From NCBI RefSeq assembly GCF_003014495.1, contig NZ_PYGC01000001.1, forward strand, positions 124,001 through 188,000: a DNA stretch of 64,000 nt, read 5' to 3'. Numbering within the stretch: position 1 is the stretch's first letter; each line of letters begins with the position of its first letter. Under the pieces are notes generated by a model. That model did not search any database. It saw nothing but the letters and a program-made list of their open reading frames with translations, and was not told the DNA's origin. Shown here in pieces: positions 1-10,533 of the stretch. Position numbers and translations under genes: made by a program. This stretch comes from Prolixibacter denitrificans (lineage in GTDB: Bacteria; Bacteroidota; Bacteroidia; Bacteroidales; Prolixibacteraceae).

Positions 1-2026
<2,026 letters not shown>

Positions 2027-2078
2027 TTAACAGATCAAATTCCAGGGAGTAAAATAAGAAGTTTGGCGCACATATCCA

Positions 2079-2095
2079 ACCAGTACCCACCAGTA
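2079..2095. repeat. Two ACCAGTA direct repeats, 10-bp period
   Basis: ACCAGTA occurs at 2079-2085 and again at 2089-2095, one helical turn apart and about 60-80 bp upstream of the beta-galactosidase start. Tandem half-sites with this spacing are typical of AraC-like or hybrid two-component regulators of Bacteroidota polysaccharide genes. Function is inferred from position and spacing only. Confidence 0.35.
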
Positions 2096-2260
2096 GTTTT
2101 TATACTTATTTTAATGATAAAAGGGATACAACTGTCCCTCTCTTAACAAGATTAAAAAAGAGTAACATAATATTCTAATGTAATGTCTGACACTTTCAAC
2201 GGCCTTAAGAAGATAGGCCATATTCGTAAATGAGGCAGTAACAAAAAATTAACCGACTAA

Positions 2261-2356
2261 CTAGTCGTCTGATTGACGCTTCTTTCTTCTTCTATCGAGA
2301 AATATCAAGAATCCTCCCACGAGAATAGCCCGTGCAGCAATCATTTCTGAATCCAT
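2261..2356 (-). CDS. Possible 31-residue membrane peptide
   Basis: Short ORF with ATG at 2354-2356 and TAG at 2261-2263. The product has a hydrophobic stretch AILVGGFLIFL at about residues 10-20 followed by a strongly basic end (DRRRKKRQ), like a single membrane anchor with a positive-inside tail. An in-frame TGA lies four codons upstream of the ATG, and no ribosome binding site is evident. There is no recognised family. It could be chance; the amphipathic layout is the only support. Confidence 0.25.
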   Translation of the reverse strand: MDSEMIAARAILVGGFLIFLDRRRKKRQSDD

Positions 2357-2423
2357 AAAACAACTTCATTTTTGTTTGCCAACAGCTTTATAAAAGGATT
2401 GTTCAGAATAGTTATCCAGCGAA

Positions 2424-2789
2424 CTATTTCATTTTCTTCACTTTAAGCGTATAGAAAATAGTCATATCCGGCTTCACCACAGGCATCGTCTCGGTTAGCA
2501 AAGGTTTCACACAAGGCATGTTGTCATACGACCAATTATTCCCGAGGATATCCAGCGAATTCTGAGTATTTCTGGCCTCTTGGGCTTTTTCTTCAGATTC
2601 GTGATTTAGCTCCGGTAGTGATAGAACCGTCATCGGGTGTTGTCGGCTCTCCTGGTAATACGTTCCCAAATCGGTGTAATTGGGTACATCAATGCCGGTG
2701 GTGCCGAGGTTCAATGATAACTTTTCCTGAGAAAATGCAGAAGTGGTGAAAAAGCCCACAATGAAGGAAATCAGGATGATGGGTTTCAT
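2424..2789 (-). CDS. Small secreted protein of unknown function
   Basis: A 121-residue product with a clear signal peptide (about residues 1-20, hydrophobic core, ending SAFSQ). The mature part is acidic and polar and ends with MPCVKP and MPVVKPD, a repeated MPxxKP phrase, followed by a short beta-like basic tail. Proteins of this size and ending occur as unassigned secreted proteins in Bacteroidota; I know no function. It lies 19 bp downstream of the lipoprotein gene 2809-3129 on the same strand, so the two are probably co-transcribed. Confidence 0.75.
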   Translation of the reverse strand: MKPIILISFIVGFFTTSAFSQEKLSLNLGTTGIDVPNYTDLGTYYQESRQHPMTVLSLPELNHESEEKAQEARNTQNSLDILGNNWSYDNMPCVKPLLTETMPVVKPDMTIFYTLKVKKMK

Positions 2790-2808
2790 AGTTTGGTATT
2801 TTATTTTC

Positions 2809-3129
2809 TTATTCTATAAAATCAATTTCAACAATCTGCCCGACCATGCAGTAGCTCCCCAAATCCGTTCGCTCATGATATCGGAAACACACGACCTTAT
2901 CTTCCTTCAATTCGATGTCAAAATCATTCAAATTGATTGGCTCCAGTTTGGTAGAATCCGCCAGTTGAATGATCCACCCGCACCCGTCTAATCCGGTCAG
3001 GTTTTTCAATATCCCAGTTTCAGTATCAACACAATGTATTTCATCTTCGCGCTCACAGGCAACCGGTATTAACAACATGAGCACAAAAGCCACCAGAAGT
3101 TTTAACTGAATGAAGCTCATCTTTTTCAT
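2809..3129 (-). CDS. Small lipoprotein with GLDGCGWIIQL motif
   Basis: A 106-residue lipoprotein. The N-terminus is basic, then hydrophobic, with a lipobox-like IPVAC placing the lipidated Cys at residue 25. The mature part carries the phrase NLTGLDGCGWIIQL followed by a KLEPINL strand and a second half with two Cys. This phrase is shared by small lipoproteins of Bacteroidota, but I know no assigned role. The adjoining genes 3213-3905 and 2424-2789, on the same strand, are also exported, which suggests a small envelope gene group. Confidence 0.75.
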   Translation of the reverse strand: MKKMSFIQLKLLVAFVLMLLIPVACEREDEIHCVDTETGILKNLTGLDGCGWIIQLADSTKLEPINLNDFDIELKEDKVVCFRYHERTDLGSYCMVGQIVEIDFIE

Positions 3130-3212
3130 TACAATGGGTTTAGCATCTCTAAAACAAAGATGTTGTCAACCGGGAATACGTTGCGAGCAGTATCCTATCT
3201 CCAGATTTCCTG

Positions 3213-3905
3213 CTAAAGTTTTTGTTTTACTTTCTCTTCATCCAGCCGATACATTCGAATCGTTTTCGTATCCCAATAACTTTTCTTCACCAGCTCCTTT
3301 AACTTGTGAAATTCTTTAGGTGGAAACATTCCGTTTTTTGAATAAAACACTCCGTCGGAATAGTAAACCGTATGAATAACCCAATCATAGTAACTTACGA
3401 AAGCCAATATCACATGATTCGGGATAATCGCTTTCCGTCCCTTTTTGGCGAGGAATTCTCCAACCTTCACAAAGTGGTCATTCAAAATCTCCTCTATCGA
3501 TTCTCTGTCAGTAGAAGAATACTTACTGAAGATATCCTGAGCATATACACTATCATTCTGGAAATACCTTTCCAAGGCATATGAATAGCAATTCTGAGCA
3601 GAGGTTTTAATAAATTTTACATACTCTTCCTGCTTTTTCTTTTGAGTCCAAAAAGCAGAATCTTTATCCGTGCTCCTAAACTCACTGAAGTCAATCTGAA
3701 GGTCCTTCTTTTGCATGGCTAATGTGATAGTATCGTTCAACCATAGCACATCAAGCCAAACGGTGTGCTCACCGGTTTTTGCAGTATCCAGAACAATACC
3801 GCTTAGATTAACTTTGTGGAGGCCTTTTGAAACAGGTTCACTGTGTGCTTTTACCACGGACACCCATAAAACGGCAACCACGATAACGAGGTAGCTAAAT
3901 TTCAT
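3213..3905 (-). CDS. Secreted protein with Cys/His pair, possible papain-like hydrolase
   Basis: A 230-residue product with a signal peptide (residues 1-20, ending VVKAHS). The most conserved-looking parts are NCYSYAL (Cys106) and a later block VIHTVYYSDGVFYSKNG (His178). A Cys at the start of a helix followed about 70 residues later by a His in a strand is the order seen in NlpC/P60-like and other papain-like amidases, so a cell-wall or peptide hydrolase is possible. That is inference; the rest gives no family match. An 83-bp gap separates its stop from the lipoprotein gene start at 3129. Confidence 0.7.
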   Translation of the reverse strand: MKFSYLVIVVAVLWVSVVKAHSEPVSKGLHKVNLSGIVLDTAKTGEHTVWLDVLWLNDTITLAMQKKDLQIDFSEFRSTDKDSAFWTQKKKQEEYVKFIKTSAQNCYSYALERYFQNDSVYAQDIFSKYSSTDRESIEEILNDHFVKVGEFLAKKGRKAIIPNHVILAFVSYYDWVIHTVYYSDGVFYSKNGMFPPKEFHKLKELVKKSYWDTKTIRMYRLDEEKVKQKL

Positions 3906-4048
3906 GTTAGTGGTAGTTTAGTTCAACGGTTAACAGCAATTGCCCCTATTATGCGGAATGATCTTATGAATTATTGGTCTGTTTATCTGAAACATGTCCA
4001 CAACCAGGGCACGATTCAATATCGTTTGTCATTCACTAGCTTAATATA

Positions 4049-5290
4049 CTAATTTATTTTTTCCAACGCCTGCTGAATATCCGATTTTAAATCCTCAATA
4101 TCTTCCAGACCAACTCCCAGTCGAATCAAAGTATTCGGGATTTTAAACGAATCTTTTGTCTCGTCTGACAAATCACAGTAAATGGTAGAGGAAGGATGGA
4201 TTATCATCGATTTATTGTCGCAGAAGTTAGTGCCGCGCCGGATTACCTTCAGGGCATCCATGAAATCGAAGCACTGCTTTTTGCTTTTCAGCTCAACACC
4301 GACCAGGCACCCCACCTTTGAGTTGAAATACTTTTTCGACAGTTGATAGTAGGGAGACGTCTCCAGTGACGAATATTCCACGCGTTGAACCTTTTCCTGG
4401 GCAGAAAGCCAGGAAGCCAGGTTGTGGGCATTTTCGCAAATCCGGTCAATACGTAGCGTCAGGGTTTCCAGTCCCAGCATTTGCAGCCATGCATTTTGCG
4501 GCGATAAACAACATCCCAGGTTACTGAACAGCTCTTTTCTCAGTTTCTTCTCGAAAGCTGCATTACCATACATTTGGAAATTTTCCTGTAGCTTCGGGAT
4601 ATATTGCCACTTATCCGACAGGTAAGTAAAAACTGCCCCGCCTATCGATGTAGCCCCTCCGGAAATGAACTTGGTGGTCGACAGAACCTCAATGTCTACG
4701 CCGTATTTATGACTTTGGAAGAGATAGGGCGTCAGCAAACTGTTATCCAGAATGAGTAACACCTTCTTCTGTTTGGCAATTTCCGAAATCCGTTCAAAAT
4801 CGAAGACAATCAACTGCGGGTTGGTAATGACCTCCAGAAAGATGGCGCGCGTTTGCGCATCGATGTTCTGTTCCACTTCGGCGGGATTCTCCGGGTCGAC
4901 AAATTTGACATAAATGCCCAACGACTTGAGCGTCTTTGTAAAGAAGGAATACGTATTACCAAACAGGTATTTGCTCGCCACGATGTTGTCGCCGGTGTCG
5001 CAAATGGAAAGGATGGTTGACGAGATGGCTGCCATTCCCGAACTCACACTCAGGCTGCTTTGGGCATTGGCCAGCGACTTCAGCCGAACTTCCAGCTCCC
5101 TTACCGTAGGGTTCGAAATTCGCGAATAAACGAAGGAATCACTCTCGCCCCGGAACGCACGTTCCACCGATGCTGAGTCTTCAAAATCATAAGCTGCCGT
5201 TTGAAAAACCGGCGTTTTCAAACTTCTCACATCTCCCTGGTACGAATCATTTTCATCACCGTGAATCAACCGCGTATTTAATCCCTTCAT
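4049..5290 (-). CDS. Cys/Met metabolism PLP-dependent enzyme
   Basis: Fold-type I PLP enzyme of the cystathionine gamma-synthase / O-acetylhomoserine sulfhydrylase / methionine gamma-lyase family, 413 residues. Visible marks are YSRISNPT (residues 55-62, cofactor phosphate contact), SSGMAAISS (83-91), the PLP-ring Asp182 in LDNSLLTPY, and the Schiff-base Lys207 in STTKFISGG. The C-terminal part has the usual SLG/HPSST-like signature (MIIHPSST). Lyase, synthase and sulfhydrylase members cannot be told apart from these motifs, so no gene symbol is given. No sulfur-metabolism neighbour is present. The gene stands alone between short intergenic regions. Confidence 0.88.
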   Translation of the reverse strand: MKGLNTRLIHGDENDSYQGDVRSLKTPVFQTAAYDFEDSASVERAFRGESDSFVYSRISNPTVRELEVRLKSLANAQSSLSVSSGMAAISSTILSICDTGDNIVASKYLFGNTYSFFTKTLKSLGIYVKFVDPENPAEVEQNIDAQTRAIFLEVITNPQLIVFDFERISEIAKQKKVLLILDNSLLTPYLFQSHKYGVDIEVLSTTKFISGGATSIGGAVFTYLSDKWQYIPKLQENFQMYGNAAFEKKLRKELFSNLGCCLSPQNAWLQMLGLETLTLRIDRICENAHNLASWLSAQEKVQRVEYSSLETSPYYQLSKKYFNSKVGCLVGVELKSKKQCFDFMDALKVIRRGTNFCDNKSMIIHPSSTIYCDLSDETKDSFKIPNTLIRLGVGLEDIEDLKSDIQQALEKIN

Positions 5291-5449
5291 AAGTCTGTTT
5301 ATTCGTTCATCAATTGCTTTTCCAAACTATTCACCTAACGGTTGAAGGGAGTTTTTGTTGGAGTTTGGAGTGATTTTCTCATAGAAATATAGATAAAATA
5401 GATGAAATGTATTCTATCTTTAAAGATGCACCAGACAACAGAGTATTTC

Positions 5450-6052
5450 TTATTTTAAAAAAGGGATAGCAGGTACATACTTGCTTTTCAATCCTTTTTG
5501 ACTTCTTCTTATATTGAGAAAGATAAGTGCCAGGTTATAGAAGTATAAACCAACCACCACGATTCCAATTAAAGAGAAATGAAGCATAATATAAGGTAAT
5601 GAATTCAACAAATTGAAATTCAGAGAAACAATGTGCCCTTTGCTCGCTATCAGCAGAATCAAATAGAGAACCAAGGTCCATGTAATTTGAAAGCTGATAA
5701 GTTTTTTGCCCGTATCATCGACGTATTTTACCTTTTCTCTTTTCAGAATCCACATAACCAGCGGAATGATGATTCCCAGGATAGGTTGGATGATAATACT
5801 GGCAGAGCTTAAATTCAGTAGTATCAGATAGCCTTTGTCTTCTATTTCGTCCCATTCAAGCAGATCGTCTGGTGTTACCCCAAGTGCTTGGGTAAGTTTT
5901 ACCAGAGAATCTCCTCTTGGAATCGATTCTCCTTTCTCAATGCGTTGAATTGTTCGTAGACTTAACATCGACTCTTCCGACAACTGTTCCTGAGAAAAAC
6001 CTTTTCTTTTTCTTAGATCTCTGATTTTGGTTGCTAGATTTTGATTAGTCAT
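5450..6052 (-). CDS. XRE-family regulator with C-terminal membrane domain
   Basis: The N-terminal 65 residues are a Cro/CI helix-turn-helix (KIRDLRKRKGFSQEQLSEES, then SLRTIQRIEKGESIPRGDSL). After a short linker come about four hydrophobic segments (about residues 75-98, 118-140, 148-172 and 155-182 overlapping), with a DUF4870-like arrangement. Such proteins tether a DNA-binding domain to the membrane and may sense envelope or lipid state (inference). Four TTACGTCAA-like direct repeats lie 54-93 bp upstream of the start, a good place for autoregulation. A -7-like TACTTTTA is at 6078-6085 on the minus strand. Confidence 0.8.
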   Translation of the reverse strand: MTNQNLATKIRDLRKRKGFSQEQLSEESMLSLRTIQRIEKGESIPRGDSLVKLTQALGVTPDDLLEWDEIEDKGYLILLNLSSASIIIQPILGIIIPLVMWILKREKVKYVDDTGKKLISFQITWTLVLYLILLIASKGHIVSLNFNLLNSLPYIMLHFSLIGIVVVGLYFYNLALIFLNIRRSQKGLKSKYVPAIPFLK

Positions 6053-6105
6053 TTTAAAGTGATTTATAATTCACCGATAAAAGTACATCGACGCCCGCCC
6101 GATTG

Positions 6106-6145
6106 TAACGCCATATTTATGTCAACTTTACGTCAATTACGCCAT
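6106..6145. repeat. Four direct repeats, consensus TTAcGyCAw, upstream of XRE gene
   Basis: Copies are TAACGCCAT (6106), TTATGTCAA (6117), TTACGTCAA (6128) and TTACGCCAT (6137), with steps of 11, 11 and 9 bp, so nearly one per helical turn. They sit directly upstream of the likely -33 region of the XRE gene. A phased operator for that regulator is the simplest reading, not shown. Confidence 0.45.
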
Positions 6146-6214
6146 CACATGGGCACAAATGGCATACAACAGTCTATGTAGGAGCCGGAAGAAAAGAAAA
6201 GCCTTCTCCCTTTT

Positions 6215-7225
6215 CTACACAAACAAGCGAACATTTTCGAACGAAGGAGTGTAATTTCCGGCTTCGATACCATGAATAATTTCCACCACCTTATCATTGG
6301 AAGGGGTAGCGACATGATACTCTTTCCCATATTGGGTGACCACTCCGTTAATGGCATCTACCTCGGTCCGTTTACCTTTTTCCAGGTCCTGAAGCATACT
6401 GGCCTTCAGCCTGGCATGTTTCCGCATCGCGATAGGAATAATCATGAAAGAAAACAGTTGTTTCAGCCGATTGGTATAATCCAGCAACTTTCTCAAATCT
6501 CGCCCCTGGATAGGTTCCATTTGAATGCCTGCTGCATCCGCTACAGCAAAGCACTCCTTCATGACTGTCTGGATACACTTCCTCGACTCGTTGTTTTGGG
6601 CAGCCTCTCCAATCGTGCAGCCCAGAACAGTCGACACACCACTAAAAGCACTGTTAATCGCCAACTTCGACCATCGTGCTCCAACAAAATTGCGTTCGAT
6701 ATCCACAGTCCCCATCACTTCCAGTATCTCTTTTATTTGATGCAATTTCTTCTCGTTTTGATGGGACAAAGCGCCAATACTAAACGTGAGACTATCGGGG
6801 CTCGAGGTTAATTCGCTCACTCCATTTCCCAGTAAAGTGGCACCCCAGGCAATGGTACAGCCAAAGGTTTTTTCTTCGCCAATCACCTCGGCCACTGACA
6901 ATTCGGGGAAACCATTCTGCGCAGTACAGATAATGCCATCTTTGTTGAGATAGCGGGCGATTTGTTGCACCACCTTTTTGTTCTCCTGCTGTTTGGTGAG
7001 CAGAAAGATGATATCGTATTTTTCAGACATTTCTTCCGGCAGAAAAGCTTTTACCGGAACCTTCAGGTCAATAGTTCCGGTAATATGAGCGCCGTTGGTC
7101 TTCATCCCTTCCACATGCGCCCGGTTACGGTTGATCAAATCCACATCCAGTCCGGCTTTTGTCAAATAGGCTCCGATAACCGTTCCCAGCGAACCCGCTC
7201 CGTAAATCGCTATTTTCATATTCAT
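6215..7225 (-). CDS. panE: 2-dehydropantoate 2-reductase (ketopantoate reductase)
   Basis: ApbA/PanE family, reducing ketopantoate to pantoate with NADPH in the cytosol for pantothenate and CoA synthesis. The Rossmann motif GAGSLGTVIGAYL begins at residue 9. The catalytic Lys187 is in RWSKLAINSAF, and the C-terminal helical domain carries the usual TEVDAINGVV block. The 336-residue length is normal to slightly long. ATG 7225 is used, but ATG 7219 (MKIAIYGAG) is just as likely. The family also contains other 2-oxoacid reductases, and no other pantothenate gene is nearby, so the substrate is probable rather than certain. Confidence 0.85.
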   Translation of the reverse strand: MNMKIAIYGAGSLGTVIGAYLTKAGLDVDLINRNRAHVEGMKTNGAHITGTIDLKVPVKAFLPEEMSEKYDIIFLLTKQQENKKVVQQIARYLNKDGIICTAQNGFPELSVAEVIGEEKTFGCTIAWGATLLGNGVSELTSSPDSLTFSIGALSHQNEKKLHQIKEILEVMGTVDIERNFVGARWSKLAINSAFSGVSTVLGCTIGEAAQNNESRKCIQTVMKECFAVADAAGIQMEPIQGRDLRKLLDYTNRLKQLFSFMIIPIAMRKHARLKASMLQDLEKGKRTEVDAINGVVTQYGKEYHVATPSNDKVVEIIHGIEAGNYTPSFENVRLFV

Positions 7226-7411
7226 ATCAGTTTTAACAAGGAGTTTGCTTTCTGCAAATTAGCTAAAATCAACTTGAAAACACGGTTGCATAGGTTGTGA
7301 GATTTCCTTACTGTAAATTTTAATAGGCGTTACCAATGCTGTCACCATTTGGCTGGAGATTGCAATTGTTCTTTTAATAAGTGATTAATATGAAGATATT
7401 TCCTAAGATAT

Positions 7412-7442
7412 ATTGTAGTTTTACTTCCACAGAGTATTTTTG
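7412..7442 (+). promoter_or_regulatory. Bacteroidota-type promoter for KAS III-like gene
   Basis: ATTG at 7412-7415, a 19-bp spacer and TATTTTTG at 7435-7442 match the primary sigma pattern TTTG-N19-TAnnTTTG. Predicted start of transcription is near 7449, giving a leader of about 22 nt before ATG 7471. Confidence 0.7.
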
Positions 7443-7470
7443 TTGACATAGCATTAGATATTACCAGCGA

Positions 7471-8550
7471 ATGAAAAAGCGATATTCTATTATTAAAGGG
7501 TCAGGATGTTACATACCTGAAAAAAGAGTCGTAAATGAAGATTTTCTGAATAATGATTTTTACGATTCTGAGGGAAATAAAATCAATACCCCGAACGAAG
7601 AGATAATTAAAAAATTCGAGAAAATCACAGAAATCAAAGAGAGAAGGTATGTTACAGACGACCTGCAAACTTCTGATATTGCATATTTTGCTGCGAAAGA
7701 CGCTATCGTAAATTCGGGCATTGACAAAGAAAGCCTTGACTATATTATTGTCGCGCATAATTTCGGAGATATACAAAGTAATAACCGAAAGTCGGATTTG
7801 GTTCCCAGTCTCGCAGCCCGGGTTAAAAACAAATTAGGTATTGAAAACCCGGGAACCATATCATTTGATGTGCCTTTTGGCTGTCCCGGATGGCTTATGG
7901 GTATGATACAGGCTGATTATTTCCTGAGATCGGGTGACGCAAAAAGAGCTTTGATAATCGGGGCGGAAACTCTCTCCAGGGTATCCGATCCTCATGACAG
8001 GGATAGTATGATTTATTCCGACGGTGCCGGTGCAACCATTCTGGAAGCGATTGAGAGTGATGAGCCTGTTGGAATTCTAGCCCATAATTCCCGATCCGAT
8101 ACACTAAATCATGCTTTCCTGCTTTGGATGGGCAAATCAAACAACCCGGATTACGAAGGAGATCAATTATTCCTAAAAATGCATGGACGTAAATTATATG
8201 AATATGCGCTGAATACGGTTCCTTCGGTTGTGAAAGAAAGCCTGGAAAAAGCAAAAATTGAGTTGGAACAAGTAGATAAGGTGCTAATTCACCAAGCCAA
8301 TGCCAAAATGGATGATGCCATACTGGCGCGGTTGTTTAAGCTCTTTCATAAAAAAGATATTCCCAAAGACATTATGCCAATGACCATTGCTGAACTTGGA
8401 AATAGTTCGGTGGCAACTGTTCCCACATTACTGAACTTACTACTCAACAATAAATTACCTAACCAGAAGGTGACCAGTGGTAATATCCTGGTGTTTGCTT
8501 CTGTTGGGGCCGGGATGAATATTAATTCAATGGTCTACAAAATGCCATAG
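7471..8550 (+). CDS. 3-oxoacyl-ACP synthase III-like enzyme
   Basis: Thiolase-fold condensing enzyme of the FabH (KAS III) family, 359 residues. The triad is complete: Cys138 in DVPFGCPGW, His274 in VLIHQAN and Asn311 in ELGNSSVATVP. FabH starts fatty-acid synthesis from acetyl-CoA and malonyl-ACP, but this protein is about 30 residues longer than usual FabH. It has an inserted N-terminal region (residues 25-50) and stands apart from other fatty-acid genes, so a side role such as special starter units or an aryl polyene/resorcinol-type lipid is possible. Lower GC than its neighbours in the first 200 bp may hint at transfer. Its own promoter lies just upstream. Confidence 0.85.
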   Translation: MKKRYSIIKGSGCYIPEKRVVNEDFLNNDFYDSEGNKINTPNEEIIKKFEKITEIKERRYVTDDLQTSDIAYFAAKDAIVNSGIDKESLDYIIVAHNFGDIQSNNRKSDLVPSLAARVKNKLGIENPGTISFDVPFGCPGWLMGMIQADYFLRSGDAKRALIIGAETLSRVSDPHDRDSMIYSDGAGATILEAIESDEPVGILAHNSRSDTLNHAFLLWMGKSNNPDYEGDQLFLKMHGRKLYEYALNTVPSVVKESLEKAKIELEQVDKVLIHQANAKMDDAILARLFKLFHKKDIPKDIMPMTIAELGNSSVATVPTLLNLLLNNKLPNQKVTSGNILVFASVGAGMNINSMVYKMP

Positions 8551-8611
8551 TTTTTTACTGTTTCCGGTCTATTAGGCCTCATCTCTAGTCTCAGGGCAGC
8601 GGTTAATTGAG

Positions 8612-9253
8612 TTACTTTCTACCGCTGATATACATTGCTTTGGATTTTGTTCCCAGTAGCAAACTTTTCTGGATTTCAAAGCCATTGTTGATGAGTAGTT
8701 GCTCTACACGTTTTCGGGTCGTCTTTTCCTTTGTCGCTTCCGCAGAAGGTTTACCAAATGTCTTTAAATAACGGATTCCCATGGCCAGCTTATTAAAAAA
8801 ACTCATCTCCTCGATGGCGAAAGAGTTGATGATCAACAATCCGCCTTTTTTCAGTACCCGCCTACTTTCGTAAATAACTCGTTCGGCATTACCTATCACA
8901 TGAATCAGATTGGCCATGAAAACGGTGTCGAAGGTCTCATCTTTAAATTCAAGATTTAACGCATCCGCTTTCCGGAACTCAACATTCTCCAGATTGCCTC
9001 TTTTTTTCTTCGCAAAAACAATCATCTCATCCGACAAATCTGTCGCAACTACATGCTCTGCATTTTTTTGCAGCGTTTCCGTATACAACCCGGTTCCGCA
9101 TCCCAGTTCCAGTACTTTCCCGAGTTTAGCCTCTTTCAGCAATTCCTGGTGGGCCAGCAAAAGAATTTCTTTTCCTACCACATGACTTTGCTTTTCTTCA
9201 AACTCATTAGCGAAGCGGCTCCAATAGGTTTCTTTCGAATGGTTCTCCATCAT
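8612..9253 (-). CDS. Class I SAM-dependent methyltransferase
   Basis: A 213-residue methyltransferase, type 11 family. Motif I is VLELGCGTGLY at about residues 47-57, then the acidic end of strand 2 (ATDLSDEM) and DTVFMANLIHVI, the motif IV region. RVLKKGGLLIINSF is the typical post-motif strand. Substrate unknown; the family includes quinone, lipid and small-molecule methylases. It is convergent with the KAS III-like gene. ATG 9253 and 9250 are adjacent alternatives. Confidence 0.82.
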   Translation of the reverse strand: MMENHSKETYWSRFANEFEEKQSHVVGKEILLLAHQELLKEAKLGKVLELGCGTGLYTETLQKNAEHVVATDLSDEMIVFAKKKRGNLENVEFRKADALNLEFKDETFDTVFMANLIHVIGNAERVIYESRRVLKKGGLLIINSFAIEEMSFFNKLAMGIRYLKTFGKPSAEATKEKTTRKRVEQLLINNGFEIQKSLLLGTKSKAMYISGRK

Positions 9254-9414
9254 TGGCTTGGTTATGGGTTTGTTTGTTCAAAATGTAGACTGCTGAATAA
9301 TTCGCTGATACCCAATCTGACTGAGGTTCGGTTCGTCGTTTCAACGATTTTGGGGTTAAAATTTCGGGGTGGTTTTGTGTTGCTTGTACAAGTTACGGAA
9401 AGTGTATACAAACT

Positions 9415-9444
9415 AAAAGAGCGTCCCGGGCGGGACGCTCTTTT
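9415..9444 (-). terminator. Strong hairpin terminator after coiled-coil lipoprotein gene
   Basis: Perfect 13-bp arms (AAAAGAGCGTCCC and its complement) around a GGGC loop, ending in T's on both strands. It lies 25 bp past the stop of the gene at 9470-10339 and could work in both directions. Confidence 0.88.
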
Positions 9445-9469
9445 GAGAACCAATCTTAAAACCTAATAA

Positions 9470-10339
9470 TTATCTTTCAGCCACGACCAAATACTTGGAA
9501 GCTTTCCAGAACTCTTCAGGATTTGTAATCGTGATGGCTTCAACTTCGTTGTCTTTCTGCTCGATTTTGTACGAATCAGCAGGATGTGCTGTTACCATGT
9601 TGATTTTTCTCCCACTCACCGGAATCGTAGTCGTCTTGGTGATATCGATTGCCGTAAATTTCGACGGATCGATTTGGTCGTTTAACTTGTCCGTCCTTCC
9701 GATTCCCAGTAAGCCTCCTGTGGCTGAAATGACATGCTGATCCCTCAGCTCCTTTGTCGTACCGATTACATAGTAAGCGGTATGAAGTCTATCTGTCTTT
9801 TCGTTCAATAATTTCTCTTGCATCGAATTCTGAGTCGACAGTGTGCTAACAGTGTCGTTCAACTGCGCTACCTGTCCGTTCAGATTGTCAACTTTTCCGT
9901 TCAGTTCAGTAACCTGAGCAGTCAAATTAGCAATCGACTCCTCTTTTTCCTGAATCTGCTTTTGCAGACTTGCGGTCAATTTTTTCAGTTTCGAGTTACG
10001 GTACCAACTGTTTTTTAGTTTCTTGTTCAGGTCGGCCAGCTCTGCTTTGTTTTTGTCCAGCAGATTTTTCACCAAACTCAAATCGTTCATTACCTGAGTT
10101 TTTGAATCAGCCGTCTGCTCCCCTGCAGCCTGTACCGAAATCAACTTTTCTTTAACTTTGATGGAATCGAGGTTGGCTGCAATAGACTGAAATGACTCAA
10201 CAAAATCGTTGATGGTGGAGTCACGTTTCTGTGCTATTTGGGTCAATTGTGCATTCTCTTCCTTCAACTTCTTTAGCTCCTTCTGATTACATGCCGTAAA
10301 AAAAGGCAACACGAGCAAAATAATAGCTAACTTTCTCAT
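9470..10339 (-). CDS. Coiled-coil lipoprotein of unknown function
   Basis: A 289-residue lipoprotein with lipobox PFFTAC (Cys17). Residues about 20-195 are heptad-rich coiled coil (LKKLKEENAQL, then QVTELNGKVDNLNGQVAQL), followed by a globular C-terminus with YYVIGTTKELRDQHVI, GGLLGIGRT and ITKTTTIPV. This C-terminal block recurs in Bacteroidota lipoproteins; I know no function. It is probably anchored in the envelope as a rod or spacer. A sigma-54-like -24 box (10408-10417) and a TTCCACA cluster 195-260 bp upstream of the start suggest activator-dependent control (inference). Confidence 0.85.
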   Translation of the reverse strand: MRKLAIILLVLPFFTACNQKELKKLKEENAQLTQIAQKRDSTINDFVESFQSIAANLDSIKVKEKLISVQAAGEQTADSKTQVMNDLSLVKNLLDKNKAELADLNKKLKNSWYRNSKLKKLTASLQKQIQEKEESIANLTAQVTELNGKVDNLNGQVAQLNDTVSTLSTQNSMQEKLLNEKTDRLHTAYYVIGTTKELRDQHVISATGGLLGIGRTDKLNDQIDPSKFTAIDITKTTTIPVSGRKINMVTAHPADSYKIEQKDNEVEAITITNPEEFWKASKYLVVAER

Positions 10340-10398
10340 TTCTCTTTTCTCTTTCGTTTTCGTCCAATAATTAATTTCAAATCACCTGCTAACTAACA

Positions 10399-10417
10399 AG
10401 GGAATACTGTGCCAAAA
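10399..10417 (-). promoter_or_regulatory. Sigma-54-like promoter, good -24 and weak -12 box
   Basis: On the minus strand, TTTTGGCACA (10417-10408) matches the -24 consensus exactly. After the 4-base spacer the -12 box reads TCCCT instead of TTGCW, keeping only the C at -12. Transcription would start about 48 nt before ATG 10339. The -12 mismatch keeps confidence low. Confidence 0.35.
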
Positions 10418-10533
10418 CTTTTTGACAGAATTCTCAACACTGGATACAATTCGCAAATCACTAAAAATCAATAGAAAGAGAGAGCATAAAATTTACTAGG
10501 GAAAAATCCGGGTTTACCACGTTCTACAAGGGC

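Noticed and set aside
6184-6210. Terminator of panE
   Set aside because: AGAAAAG and CTTTTCT can pair, but the stem is almost only A-T with one G-C at each end region and no clear T-run on the minus strand.
6272-6811. 179-codon frame antisense to panE
   Set aside because: No motif, no start context, and panE on the other strand has a full Rossmann site and catalytic Lys.
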